Shown here: in pieces, positions 36,220 to 49,470 of the stretch | Layout of the letters: the number at the start of each line of letters is the position of its first letter | Numbering within the stretch: position 1 is the stretch's first letter | Source of the DNA: Ascarosepion bandense | Taxonomy: Eukaryota > Mollusca > Cephalopoda > Sepiida > Sepiidae | Length of the DNA: 64,000 bases | Assembly (NCBI GenBank): GCA_037127315.1 | Contig: JBBBDQ010001456.1 | Span: forward strand, 862,001-926,000 | Direction of reading: 5' to 3' | Made by a program: the position numbers and the translations under genes | Notes under the pieces: generated by a model | The model's database searches: none | Seen by the model: only the letters and a program-made list of their open reading frames with translations | What the model was told of the DNA's origin: nothing

Positions 36220-38810
36220 GAATTTTCATAAGCCAAACTATCCTTCGAAATGTAGTTGAACAATTTAGTTTTTTTAGTCTACTAGACTAGAGAGACATTT
36301 ATTGACGAGAGATTATTGTACTTTTTTCTTTCAAATCAGTCTTCTCTTAAAAAATTTTCTGATTGACATTAAAAAATATATATTTTTTCGGATAGTTAAA
36401 ATTAGAAAAAGCGGTGCATTGATGCAGTACTAAGCTTTTTTCTTTTTGATTACCTCAACGATGCTAGTTAGTTGTTACTGCTAAATTCGATTTTTTAAGC
36501 AATAGATTGTGGTTTAAATTCTAAGAAGTATACTAGCCTCAAATATAAAATAAATATTTATTTTTAAACAACAAAAATCTTCGCTGCGTTGGCAACTATG
36601 ATGCAAGCAAGCAAAATGACAATGATTGTCATATTGGATATGTGAGTTTCTGTTTTTGTTTTGTGACTATAGGTGATTCACAACAGGTTTTTTTTCTTCT
36701 GAAGCTAAATATTTAATCATGAAAGAAAAGGGTAAAATCTGAAAAGATTTTACACACAAAAAAAAAAAACAAACCGAAACGTCTCAATAAATTTAATATC
36801 TCTATTGCTCTTTTTTGTCATAAACGACTAACACTTTCAAACTTTTACAGTCTGAGTACACTTACAAGAAAAAATTAGAATATGGTGAGCTAAAAATACA
36901 TTTTTAAAATAATTTAGAGAAATTCCCTGGCTTTTAAAACTGTTTGCACGTATGCACCAAAGTGAAGGGCGTGGCATTTTACGAGCCGGACAATTTTAAT
37001 TTTTCAAATATGCTAAGTCACTAACCCAGAAAAGCAAAAAGACTAAAAAGAGTGTCTTCTAACAAAAATAATGGAATGCACTAGGAACGAATTATAGCTC
37101 GAAATAAAACAAATATGAAAAAAAAAAAAAAATGATTATAAGAAACCACGATTGACCCTAATCGCCTAGGATAGACAAAAATAGTGTGCGGCTAACTGAC
37201 TAATCATCGTTAGTGGTTAATTCTTATATTTGTAACAAAAAATAATTTCTCTGCAATAGAGATGACACTTTTTTGATTTTTCAATAAAATTAAAGTAGGC
37301 ATATTTTTACTTAAGTTTAAAATTAGTTTTAAAATAAATACTCTTTCTTAGTAGTCCTGGTGCTTGCTCGAGTTTTGCAAAAAAATAAATAAATAAATTA
37401 AATACTGGGCATGAAACTTAAGGCTTTCTCTTTCTTCTTTTTCTTCCACATACCATATGCCAGCGCCGCCATAGGCTATTTTTTGAAGAATTGCACAAAA
37501 AATTACCTTAAATTATTTTTTAGCTTCATTATTTTGTAATTAACTTGAAATATACAGATAAAAAATAAAAATCGGTAAAAAAAACGGAAAACCCTTTCAA
37601 ATCTTTTCTATCTCACTGTCACAAGTTTTTAAGTACCTAACCTAAACACTCAGTTTTTAATTTATTTTCTCTTCGATTTATTTTATTCTTTTCAAAGATC
37701 TTTTTTTTTTTTTAAATAATAATTAAATTAGTAGTGACGTCGGTTACCACAGATTTTTTTTATTCGATGTTTTTAAAGTCGCTTGCCAATGGTGGGGGGG
37801 GGGGACCTCATTTCTCTATAACAACTGTAGTGTAATCATTTCTACTGGGTCTCTGTTAGTGTTATTTTATTATTGATGACTTTTCCTCAAAATAAACTTC
37901 AAACCTGTTTTTAATTTTCATAATTAAGAATGGTAATGTTGGAAATAACCATGACGAACATGTTCGGCAAAATCCGAGTCGGACATAAAATTGTCTTAAA
38001 TGTCACATGACTGCACAAAACTCCGACTTAAAAAGATTTTCTCCATTTTAAGCTCTTTAAATCGGTGATTGATTTAATATTTTTCTAGAATTTAAAAAAA
38101 ATGCTAAATGTTTTCTAAAGCTTTAAAAATAAAATTGTGTATGTTTTTCTAAACATTTCTATTGTTTAGTTTGTAGGTCATCAATAATTGCTGACATTTT
38201 CTTCGAAACGGGAATTTTATTTTGGCAAATCGACAAGAAAGAGAATTAGGTCAAATTCTTTTGTAAAGATATTTCATATGATTTTAGTATTTAAAAATAC
38301 ATTTCTAAATATAGCATTTTCCTCGTACGTCAAAGCAAACTGGATCTGATAAGGGAAACTTGTTGTTTTAAAAGTATTAAATTAAAAGACTGACCAAATT
38401 CGGAGTTCACTTGAAGACTATCACTAGTGACTAAATAATACAATAATTTTCTTTTGTTTTTAGTTAGTGTAGAGACTAGAATATAGTTCTTACATAGAAA
38501 TACCTCAAGCAAGCATCAGGTAAGATTACCTAGATAAATATTTTAACCATTTGTTTTAAGACAAAAGAGGTATTTCTGTCATACCATTGTAATTTCTTTA
38601 AGCGTTTTTATTTTATTTATTTTTTCCTTCAGTTTGTGAACCATTTTTATAGTTTCCAGACAGCGTTTGAACATAAATTGTTTGTTCGGCTTCCCTAACA
38701 ATCAAATAATATTCTGTGAGCTAATGGTTGCGTATGCATGCCTAAATTAACCATCAAAAACTTATTTGATAATGTTTGTGTGCGCACGTGTGTCAAAGAG
38801 AGGCGATTTC
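36220..38810. other. Unique intron sequence without transposon signature
   Basis: Contains a G-run at about 37792..37803 and scattered CpG-containing motifs (for example GGGCGTGGCATTTTACGAGC near 36965 and GTGACGTCGGTTACC near 37735). No coding signal. Possible regulatory DNA, unproven. Confidence 0.4.
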
Positions 38811-38817
38811 ATTGCGC

Positions 38818-38945
38818 AACTTAAATGTGGCACAAGGCCGAAAGTATGGGGCACCCAGTAAGGAACGATGTCACTAACTCAATTGAAATGACTCTAGTGA
38901 GAAGCTTGCTAACCATACACTACGTCGAAGTGCCCATTACTATTT
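38818..38945 (-). repeat. tRNA-derived SINE segment, second copy
   Basis: Shares GTGGCACAAGGCCGAAAGTATG and the following CACCCAGT with 2391..2520. On the minus strand it has an A-box-like TAGTGTATGGTTAGCAAGCT; the B-box is degraded. Confidence 0.6.
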
Positions 38946-38959
38946 AGATTAGATGACCA

Positions 38960-40260
38960 CTAAGTCACTAAAACTTCAACTTGTGAGCAAGGATAATGTC
39001 AGAGAAAATGAGTAATAAAAATGATTATTGAGCATAAAAAATATCCTAAGTTAAGGTGTCAGTCATATTGTTTGGAAGTTTTTCAGTTAATATTTTTTGA
39101 TCATCAAAACACTCATCAATCCCATCAATTTTTCCATAAAATATTTGTGTATGTGTTTTATTATTTTTATTTCGGGAAAAGCCAGTAAAACTTAATAGCA
39201 TTTATGATTTGGTAACTCATCACACGATTTTTTTTTTTTTTTTTTTTTTTTAGCATTTCAAGTAACACCAACCAATCAGCCTTCAAGTTGAAAGTTTGCT
39301 TTGCAACAAGATAAAAATGCAAGAAAATAAACAAATAAGAAAACCAATAAATGAAAGTAACAAACTAGAAGAAAGAAGGAAACAGAAAAAAAGGGCATTG
39401 CAGAAGCACAAAAGGAAATAACACAAATTCCAATAATAAGAAAATGACGTGATATTTTCCCACTTAATAATATGAAAAAAGGTTTTTTTATGTATAAGGC
39501 AGACTTTCAGTGTAAATTAAAAAAAAGAAAGTTTGCCAAAACTGTGTTGTTATTCCCAAGCACAGAAATAGCCACATATGTTTGCATATTGAGTTACTTT
39601 GTCACTGGCATTGAGGCAATAACAAATAAAAATAAAGAGAGAAATGAGCTGCGAGTAGAGGAAGGCAAAGAATATATAAATAAAAAATCAAATGAAGAAC
39701 GGGGAGAAGTAAGAGGAGCATTGAGAGTACAAATAACAAAAAAAAATGGAAATACTTCTTTCAGTTCCTGGGAAATTATTTTAATTCTGTTTACAAATCT
39801 ATAGTAAAATTTTAAAAAATATCATAATTAGTCCAGTTTTTTCCTCCACAAATACTTAGGGTTTATTTGTAAACCAGAATAGATTACCTAAAGTAATATG
39901 TGACAGTCCAAACCAAATCAAGGGTAAGTCATATCATAAACTAAGTTAAATATATTCTCTATTTATTGTAAAACTGGTAAATTGATATTAAATCAAATTT
40001 TACATGGACATTAATCAAAACTGACATCAGAATAAAGTTGTCTTAAATCAAAATTTATTTTGTTATATTCAAACAATGCTCTTTCATTAAGTAAAAGAAA
40101 TGAACTCTTTTAGGAGTGGTCCTGTGCTGTCAAAAATGACAGCAAAATATTTTTTATCAATATGCCGTCTAAAATGATGGCAACATATATATTGATGTAC
40201 CTACTATTGAGTTGAGTATCTTTTACATTAAAACATAAGAAAAAAAATAATAATAATCAA
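38960..40260. other. Intron 1 sequence; T-run and purine-rich stretch
   Basis: A 24-base T-run ends at 39251. From 39300 to 39440 the plus strand is strongly purine-rich. The 110-residue frame at 39472..39804 has no recognisable domain and is probably chance. Confidence 0.45.
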
Positions 40261-40269
40261 AACACCTGA

Positions 40270-40279
40270 GCGTGACAGG

Positions 40280-40319
<40 letters not shown>

Positions 40320-40536
40320 CATTACATACAAATAAATACACAACAGCATTTATTATAATAGAGAGGATATAAATATATATATATATATATATTTACTACT
40401 CGACATAATTATTGCAAAAAAATAAAATAACAAGGAACTATTAAGAGCAAACATGCAGCAAGAGCTTTCATAACTGGTAGTAAAGTATAACAACTAGTAG
40501 TAAAGAGAATGAACTATGCCAACACTGCCTCACTAT

Positions 40537-40569
<33 letters not shown>

Positions 40570-40583
40570 ATGATTGTGACAGG

Positions 40584-40626
<43 letters not shown>

Positions 40627-40670
40627 AATAAATACACAAGTTTTTATTATAGTAGAGAGGATACTTAAAT
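40270..40670. repeat. Duplicated TA-microsatellite locus with (CTGT)n between
   Basis: The module GTGACAGGAGGGATA-(TA)n-ACAAATAAATACACAA followed by TTTATTATA.TAGAGAGGATA occurs at about 40273..40370 and again at about 40576..40663. Between them lie (CTGT)n and (TC)n at about 40538..40568. Confidence 0.8.
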
Positions 40671-42115
40671 TTTTTTTTTATGTAATAAAAACCTAAACTT
40701 GTAAACTTAAAAAAATTTTAATGCATATTTTCTTTGTAGACAATTTTACAATTTACATATTTATATATTGTGACTACTCAATTTAGTCGTTTATCTCACA
40801 TTTTATGTTTATATATTTTAGTTTTAGGTGTTGAAAAGCTGTCAAAAATATACAAGGTAAACAAGAAATTTAGGGAATGTTTTTATTCAATGAAAAGATA
40901 ACTCATTTTGATCTTTTGTAACGTAAATAAGTTGTGCAAATGATGTAGAATATTGTAATGGGTGAATAGAAGGTCACAAAAAGACACAAGATCTACTCAA
41001 ATAACTCACAGCCACAAAAGAAAATCAATTCTCATGGCTTTAAAAAAAGAAAAATTTATTTTTTTAAATATTCTACTCAACACTTATTTTTGCAATAGCA
41101 GCATGAAATGCTGGGTTATTTTGACAAAGGAAATCCCTATTTTCTTCTATATACACACACTCCCCACTGATCTTATGATCACAGAGATGGCAACATAGGA
41201 TGAGACTTAATTCTGGTATTTCATCATAAGGGGACAATTACTTCTTCAGCGGAAGGCTCATTTTCTGAGGAGTTATTGAGTGCATCTGACTCAGGTGCTA
41301 AGTTGTCTCCATCCGAAAACCATTGGATATGCTGAATCCAAACATCCTTGCACTTTCAGAAGACATGCTTGATGTACAACCTGTATCACTCTGATGTGAT
41401 GGATCTTATAAGGTGAAGATATTTCAGGTAGTGCAGCATTTCATCCATAGATCAAAATATGTGTGGGCTGCTAACACCAGTGACATGCCCTAACTGATAT
41501 GTCAAGGTATATTGGTTGCATGACTTTTTCACTCACACAGCCTCCCACCTTGTACAGTATGTGCTCTTTTCAATGTTTTTGTGAAAGCTTTGCATAAATT
41601 GCTTTTACCATGATTTAGTTGTGGTTGATAATGTTAGTGAGTTCATTAATGGGTGTGGTATTATCTTTTACTATAATATACCAGTAAATTATCTCCATTA
41701 CAAAGCTTTGCTTCCAGACAGTGATTCTTTTAACACTCCAATGATATCTTTCAATTATACCATTGCTCATGAGGACATATAATAAAAAGAGCTGGACTCC
41801 GCACTCCTCTAAAAACCCTTTGACCAGCTGGCTATGAAACAGTATCATTATCAGTGACAAATGGACCTTGCTTATATAAATGGACCTCTAAACAGTAAAT
41901 AACACTTGAATTCTGTTAATGCAGAGATTATTGTGAATTGACTAGGGCCACAGTTTCAAGTACTGTTTTTATTATAGAGGATAATGTCTATTCCCAATCA
42001 ATTCTACACATCAATCACATTCAGCTTGTCTCGTAGTGAATGTGTTGGAACTAGGTTCATTGAATGGCACTGCTTGCTTTTCCTTAGATATCATGGGATG
42101 AATCATGTTATAAGG

Positions 42116-42497
42116 TACTAGCAGTATAGCCCGGTGTTGCTCGGGTATAATGAAAGCTTTAAAACTAATCCATGGTCCTGGAGCTCAGATTCTTTGGACG
42201 TTGGCACGAAAAACTAAAAAGCAATAGTTGTTTCCAGTTAAACCGTAGACTGAAAGAAAAATGAATGGATGCAAGTCAAATTTTGATTTCCTGGTATCGA
42301 TATCAAATAAGTTTTTTTCGTCGTAAACTGAATTTTGAAGGCTAAATAAGTCCTCTGAGTAAATGGTATCATGGCTGAGACTAAGAACTAGAATTACACC
42401 TACTTAGAGCCAAACCTGAAGCAAAAACTAAAATAAAAGGGCTGAAAAAATACAGACATACAGGCAGATAAACAGACACTCACACAAACATCTTGCC

Positions 42498-42537
<40 letters not shown>

Positions 42538-42860
42538 ATTTTCTGCACTATTGTAAGAACTGCAACCTTGAAACTTCTGAATATCATTTCTTATGTCTTT
42601 GTCTATGAGTGTATCAAATTTGATTAAAATCAGACCACTCCTTCTATAACATGATTTTTTTCGATTTTCAATGTTTATCAGGGGTATCTCGACACAAAAC
42701 CAAGCTAAGAACACTCACAGATGCTTATAGTACAACTGTGTAAATTTTCAAGAAAATCGGTTCAGCTGTTTTGAAGTCTATAGGTAACAGATGCACACAG
42801 ACACAAACACACACACACAGACAAAGTTCCATTTATAAATAGATTTAGATAGATTTAGAT
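42116..42860 (+). mobile_element. Dispersed repeat nested in the gypsy remnant
   Basis: Begins ACTAGCAGTATAGCCCGGTG and ends with an (AC)n stretch and AGTTCCATTTATAAATAGAT plus TTTAGATAGA repeats, a layout common to retroposed repeats of invertebrates. Contains (TA)n at 42500..42534. Gypsy-derived sequence continues on both sides, so it inserted later. The class is not determined. Confidence 0.6.
42500..42534. repeat. (TA)n microsatellite
   Basis: About seventeen TA units inside the nested repeat. Confidence 0.95.
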
Positions 42861-44159
42861 AACTTACACTTCATGCTGGGATGCTCACTATGGCAGTGTA
42901 CAGACCTTATTAGATTTGAACCAGGTGCATTTACTGGTGCAGCACAAGTCTTACTGTGTTGAACTATTTTGTGGTATTCTCATCAGCCTGTCTGTACAGT
43001 TCTGGTCTAATCTGACCAACATCATATACACAGAAAATTCATACTTATGTGCTAACTTCTCAAGAATACAAAGTCATCTTCTGGCAAGTATTTCACTCAT
43101 GACCTTTGTATATACTCTGGCTTTCAGATATCTGCCAATAGATACAGTCTGTAAACTAATGAATTTTATTTATGTCTTTTAGCATGGTATCCATCAAGCC
43201 AATTAGTGTTCTATGACTGGTTTGAACATGAGGGCTACAATTCACAGTTAGAATTTGTTAACATTTGTCCATTTCCATGTCACAATCCAGATTTTTGTGT
43301 CTTTGTTGAGCTCAGTGCTAAAGCCTGGTTCATCTGCAATTTCCCTTGTGATGATGAAGCCTTGCCTGAGCTAGTTATGAGAACTCCATCCAACTTCCAA
43401 ATGATGTCTATTCCCAGGATCAGGTCAAAACCCAGCAATTTAGTGTTCACAACTAAGACTGTAACATTAACTAAAGTTCGTGTTATCTATCATCTATCTA
43501 CAGTACCATTTCCTCAACACTTGAAGGGTTGTCCATTGACTGTAAAAACTATTCACATCCTCTTTGATCCAGATAAGACATGCTGATTTATTCATAAGAA
43601 AGGAGGAACAACCCATATCCATTAATGCTCTACATTTCTTCCATTTACGTATACCAAGAGTACCCTCATTTATTTATTTTGTGCAGACAAAACTGGCACA
43701 GATAATTTGTCCCTTAACCTGTTTTCCTGACACATGCACAACTGATAGGTACTCAGCTGATGATTAGGTCCAGAGCAAGGTTAGCAGGATAATTAGTAGA
43801 GGGTATAGAAATGGAAATTTTAACATTGTGCATGGCTGCCATAACTGGTTCTTCAGTTGTCACCTCATCCTTCATTACTGCACAGGCCCTACCCAGTAGT
43901 TGACTTACTCATCTCATCCAGCCTCAGTGAGACTAACAGTGTGTGTTTCACAGGATTTGGAAGTACCACCACAAAAGCAGATACCTGTACATGTTCTGAT
44001 ATTTCCTAAACAATGTTTTCACAGTAAGATATACATCAGCAGAATCTACAGAGTGCAGATAATGGGTCATAAACTACTTGTATGCAAAAGCAGTTTCTAG
44101 GGCTTTTGCTTTCTTTGTGAGATGCCTGACTTTTCATTCTAACTGAGCTGCTGTAACAC

Positions 44160-46850
44160 AAGCCTCGCTACTTAGGTGCAGTGGAAAGATGTGTCCCAGT
44201 CATTTGATTCAACACATTCTACAGACAAGCTCTGCTTTTTCAAATCATTCAAGCACAGATTTGTCTGGTCAACGTGATATCAAATTTAGGAATCAGTTTT
44301 ATGTCAAACAATTTTTTTGTTTTATTTCAGAGGTTGCCAAAATAGCTTATAATGGGCAAATAAGTTTCAAAAAGCTATAGGCTCTACAAAATGTCAAAAG
44401 GTTCACTTAAGTCACATTTACACAAAAAAAAATTACAATTCTGTTGTGGCAAAAAAATAAGGATTTTTTGAAGCTGTTAACTTAACTTGCAACACTTTAA
44501 AATGACCAGGACTGAAACAAATTTGCATGCTTACCAACCAATATTACTAGCCTTGTCCAGTGGAGAGGCTTTCTTCTTTTTTCTTTTAATAGCAGCAGGC
44601 AACATGTGAGTATTTTGATTTTCTTCTGAACAAATATTTATGTTTAAGTTATTTTTACAGCATTAAGTTTCAGTAAGAGAGAGTAGGCTGTACGAAAATA
44701 CAGAAGGGAGAAAAAGTGTATACAGTTGAGGTGGAGTGATTGAGAAGATGTAAATGTAATAGAAAGCCTGAAGAAAAATTAATGCATAATAATATTCAAA
44801 AACCTCTGTTAAAATTTGTATATAATGACTTTGCACATAGATTACCAAATAAAAATTATATTAACAACTATGCTTCTATAAACCTAAGTTAAATTTTGAA
44901 ATACTAAGAAATTATATGAATTTATTCCTAATAAAATTGACTCTCACCACTGTTGGGATTTTACTATTCTAACAGTGACAACAGTCAAATTCATGTGATG
45001 TAAGGCAATTCATTGTAAATAATCAACATAAAAAATTAGTCCAAGATCAATAATTGACTAAAGAAAACATTTTTAAAATTAGATAAGAATATTTCTTTAA
45101 AATACTGCTTTTGATGACTTTTAAACTTGTCAATGAACATACCGAGATGAACAGATGAAACCTGACACAGTTTATTGAAAGACAAACATTTTGTCCTTGA
45201 AAAGAAAAAAGATTATCACTTGCTCAAACAGAATTAACTTCTAAGTCATTCAACTAACACCCCAGTTACATAAAAAAATCCATTTTCCTTTACAACTTAA
45301 TATTACTGGTGCTAGGTCGTTAAATGTGAATGTCACAAAGCATCCAGCAATTAAGAGATCAAATGAAAAAGTTCCTCACTGAGTATACAATAAATACAAA
45401 AAGATAGAAAATATTTATTTCCATCTTTATTGGATGCAAATAAAAATATTAGGATCTGTTCATGATTAAGCTGTTTATTTAACAAGCTTTCATAAACACA
45501 TGTACATAAATTTTAGTGCAATAAGTTTATAGTAATTTTAGTAAATATATTTTTACCTTTATAACTTGCTCATTTTTTTTTTTATCATTTTTAAATTTCT
45601 TCCAATCAAAATTGAATTTTAGGCATATCTTTAAAAAAAATCCTAATATTATGTCAATGTAAACTGTATCAATATAATCAAAAAGGATCATGGCTGTGTA
45701 ATAATAAATGTCAGTGTAGTCATAAGTTTCAGCACAGTCTTTTGCTTGCTATCATTTGTAATAGATAATATTCTAATGATGTTGACACAACACAAGTTCT
45801 TTGACATGGGAAGTTGGTAAAGGAAACTAATCATATATAAGGATTTTATTATTCCTCTATAAATAGGATGAATGGTAAGAAGTTAGTGAAAACAAAAATA
45901 TATACTGACACCAAGTAAAATCCATAACAGACTTTGTTCGTATTTTTCCACTATACATCAGTCACAAGAAAGATTTGAAAATACAATGTCATTACCACAG
46001 AACCTTTGCATCATTCTTTAATACAGTTCTTTTTGGTGATTATTCTTAAAATTGGTATCAGTATAATACATCAATGCCACATGCAGAGAAGGCTTAATTA
46101 AAATAAGTACAGCTTGAAATGTATTTCTTTCATTCAAAATTAAATATTTAAGTTAGACTAATAAAAATAATGTCCATCAAATTTCAAGACGTAGCAACAA
46201 ACAAATGAAAAATATTAGCATTAAATATCAGATCAATAGAAATACATTTAATAAAAAAGCAATACAGAAATGTTTTAAAATTATGTTGATAAAAAGAAAA
46301 CACCCAAAAAATGTTATTAAAAAAATCATAGAAAATTTTAAAAAACTGCATCACTGATTGAACTCTCAATTTTATAGTGTTCATTGTTGCAGTGCCATTT
46401 TTATCAGGCCAATATGCTAATACAAATTCAATAGATCTCTGATCCATTATTCTATCATTGATTTTTTTCCAGTTCAAATATCTTAAATCAATATGGTCTA
46501 TTGTTTACACTTGATACTATGATTAGCTCTTGAATCTTTCTTGGAAGCTATTGTTTGTTTTAAATGCTAAAACTTTCACAAAACTTTCTTCAAAACCACC
46601 AGTAATACCTGTGGCCACTATGCAATCTAGTATAGACTAGGTTTACTAGGTTACATGAATATCAAGAGGTCTCTTGCAATTTTATCCGTGATAAAATAGG
46701 TGCTGAACCATTAGTCAATGGTATACAAATAGTGTAAATATTAAAAACAACTTTTATTGAATTGAAACAAATGAGATTGTTTTAGATATAACCATGAAAA
46801 TGGTTAGCTCTCTCTTTTAATATATACAAGTGAGATAGTAAAAATTATAC
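44160..46850. other. Intron 1 sequence without recognised element
   Basis: AT-rich. The frame at 46184..46477 on the minus strand is not recognised. No RNA gene or repeat signature. Confidence 0.45.
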
Positions 46851-46859
46851 TCGTGTCGA

Positions 46860-47083
46860 AAAACCTTCCTCGAAAACTATCGAAAGAAGGGAAAAAATGG
46901 TTTTAAAAAAAAGAAAGAGCTTAGTACATGAACGTCAGTCAAAAGAGTTTGGACCAAGATCAGCACAAAGCCCAAAGAAAAAACCCCAATACGAGTAATC
47001 AACCAACAAAAGCACTCAATACAGAGGTAGAGGGAAATAAATAAAACACCTAATGAGCCAGATGGACCCTCTGGCTCATTAGG

Positions 47084-47126
<43 letters not shown>
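46860..47126. repeat. Penelope-flank-like repeat with perfect 15-bp hairpin and (TA)n
   Basis: The stretch 46911..47045 resembles 10321..10450 beside the Penelope-like element (AAAGAAAAAA-CCCCAA, ATCAACCAACA-AAAGCACTCAATAC versus GGAACCAACCACAAGAAAAAGTGCTCGATAC). It is followed by ACCTAATGAGCCAGA - TGGACCC - TCTGGCTCATTAGGT, a perfect stem with a 7-base loop (47048..47084), and then (TA)n to 47126. Read as a solo, diverged terminal flank. Confidence 0.5.
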
Positions 47127-47129
<3 letters not shown>

Positions 47130-47218
47130 GAATGAACTTGTGTAATAATTAACAACTTATTTGTCTTTCTATTTGAACTCATATACTTATATTGGTTATC
47201 ATATTCAGAAGATTAAAA

Positions 47219-47246
47219 GATACAACTGCCAAAAGGCTGTTGTATC
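47219..47246. repeat. Short inverted repeat (12-bp arms, AAAA loop)
   Basis: GATACAACTGCC - AAAA - GGCTGTTGTATC, 11 of 12 pairs. It sits beside a partial arm of the foldback family (47270..47380). No poly-T termination context of functional meaning is evident. Confidence 0.7.
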
Positions 47247-47419
47247 CTCTTTTTTCAAGTGTCTTTTGTACATATCAGAATTTTGAACCAAACCTTTTTA
47301 TGCTGAGCCGGGTATATTGTTCTATTTTCCATGCTTAAGAGATATCTTGTATTAGTTCTCTCTAGTTTATATCACTTCTCTATTTCTTCTACTGACTCAA
47401 AATAAATGACTGGCTTCAA

Positions 47420-47690
47420 GCAAATGAAAACTTAGTGAGGACCATCCTTCTTTGAAATTTGTGATGTGATGCAACAGAATCAGACAAAGAACTGTACCAA
47501 ATAGCAGAAACTACATCTCTTCAGAACTTTCAACAAGAGCTACAATTAAAATGGACAACACATGTAACTCTGAGAGAAAGTAATGACATAATAAAAATGT
47601 GTTCATTCCACACCACTTCAAGTAAAAGGTTGGAAGAAAGCCCCCTTCAATACATGGAAAGAACAATAAGTTACTCAACTTAAGAAAACT
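47420..47690 (+). pseudogene. LINE 3' fragment, copy of the 2.1-2.3 kb segment
   Basis: Translates in part as YQIAETTSLQNFQQELQLKW, T-HVTLRESND, FHTTSSK, parallel to the tail of the LINE remnant at 1145..2340. Confidence 0.65.
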
Positions 47691-47699
47691 ATGTTCCTA

Positions 47700-49460
47700 A
47701 AAAAATTGTTTTAAAAAGTTTAGAAGTTTCAACCAAATATAACACTGGCTACTCAACCAATGAATGTCAAATGTTTCCTTTTAAGGAAACAACTAATATT
47801 ACTATTACACAAAGTATTGATTTCATATTTGACAAAAAAAAATATACTTTAACCAACATTTTAATCATGTGTCTTGAACAATCTGGCCATGTAAACTGAA
47901 TTTATGTACTCTCTTAATTAGGTTTAAGGCTCAAAAATTATACTACTGGATTTTTCAAAAGACATGGCCTAGTGGAATAAATCATATCTTTGGGTTGAGA
48001 AATGCAGAAAAATCATAACCTGTCAAATAACACAAAGGTAAATAAACTATAGAGATATCCCTTAAGTATATAAAGCAGGAGAATAAATTACACTCATAGC
48101 TTGAATAAATGGTTCAGTTAAAATTTTGAGTTAAAGAGTATAAGACACCCGAGGAAAGATGGAACTTACAACTGAAACCTTGAGAGTAAAACAAGATGAG
48201 CATGCTAGTCTGAATAGAAAAGCATATATTAATGAAAATTCCTCATTTCAAAAATTCCAATATGAATTACTTGAAAGATAAAAATGGTGATCCAAATTTA
48301 AATTCCAGTTACAACTGCTTGAATCCTTTTTTCACTGGCATGAATTCAATCATCCCTGAATTCTTTAATACCATTAATCAATTTGACTGTCATCTTGATT
48401 CCAATATAATAACAAACAAGTAAAGGAGTTAGCAAGTAAGAGAGAAAATTAGTACCTCATAGTTATATGTCTAAGTCAGGAACTAAAAACTATCAGACAA
48501 TATAAAAACTGATTAACTTACTGTAAAATTCTGAGCTCAAAATACACAAAGAATCAAACTAATATTTCTATTTGAATCTATCTCACTCTTCTTCTCATTA
48601 CCATTTTATCATTAATCATCTGTTTCTAATAAAACATGTAAAATACAATGAAACCAGAGAATTACTTTTAAACAACAAAAGATTCAAATCCATCTGGCTT
48701 TCTGATAGCTGTGAGTTCAGTTCATGGATTAGGTAGTTCAGAAAAAAATTACTACGTATCAGAGCTATGAAAATTCATTTAATTTTAAAACTATTTATTT
48801 GTAAAAAACAGAACAGGAATTTCTACAATTGTTGAAACTAATCTGTTAAGGAAGGACAGAATAAAAGGGGAATTTTAAGGTGAATAAACTAGAGAATACA
48901 AGACATCCTAAAAGCATGGAAAACAGAATGAATATAACTTGCCTTGTGTATCATCCAACCACAGCATTGGTTGAATACATTAAGTCTGACATTGAGCGAA
49001 TCTAGGCAGTTTTCAAGCTTTACCACTAATTCAGTTCTCAAACAAATTTCAAACAATTTACAAAGTTAGATAGGATATCTCTTTAGCTACATTTTGAAAA
49101 AATGTTTTGAATTTTGGTTTAGTAGAAAAAAGTTACATCAAAATATGTGAAGTTTGAAAAGGGAGACAAACTACATAAGTGAGTGACTAATGCTTCTAAT
49201 AATAAATCTTATTCTTTATAAATTTTTTGTTTAATATTTTTGCAGGCAGTTTTCAACATTTAAATTCTAATGATATCTTTTATCATTTTTACCACTAAAA
49301 CTTTGCTTATCACTTATCATTTTATCAGAATTGATTATAAATAATCAAATTTTTTTATTGTTTTTTTTAATTAATTGCATATACATTTTTTTTTCATTTT
49401 AATATTTTTTAATGCAGTTTTCAGCATTAAATTTATATTAAATTAATAGCAATACCTGGA
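47700..49460. other. Intron 1 sequence without recognised element
   Basis: AT-rich with no coding or repeat motif recognised. Confidence 0.45.
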
Positions 49461-49470
49461 AAAATCATAG

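Larger units (their letters stand above)
41090..44150 (-). pseudogene. Ty3/gypsy-type LTR retrotransposon pol remnant
   Basis: On the minus strand, from high to low coordinates. First, protease-like VYVNGRN near 43665, then GKGTV-type and KLLGFDLILGIDIIWKLDGV (about 43425). An RT/RNase H stretch is mostly unreadable. Integrase pieces follow (GIDIILYNK, CGPSQFTI, then VKGFLEECGVQLF and NGIIERYHWSVKRI, and EIIYWYIIVKDNTTPINELT at 41640..41800). Last is the tail with LCCHLCDHKISGECVY near 41170. These match gag-pol polyproteins of the gypsy group. Heavily mutated, no LTRs identified. It is interrupted by a later repeat at 42116..42860. Plus-strand frames in this region are antisense shadows. Confidence 0.75.

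Noticed and set aside
39472..39804. 110-residue plus-strand frame
   Set aside because: Composition follows the local purine bias; no domain recognised.
43206..43586. 126-residue plus-strand frame
   Set aside because: Antisense shadow of the gypsy pol remnant, whose minus-strand translation has recognisable motifs.
46184..46477. 97-residue minus-strand frame
   Set aside because: No recognisable domain, no splice or promoter context; probably chance in AT-rich DNA.
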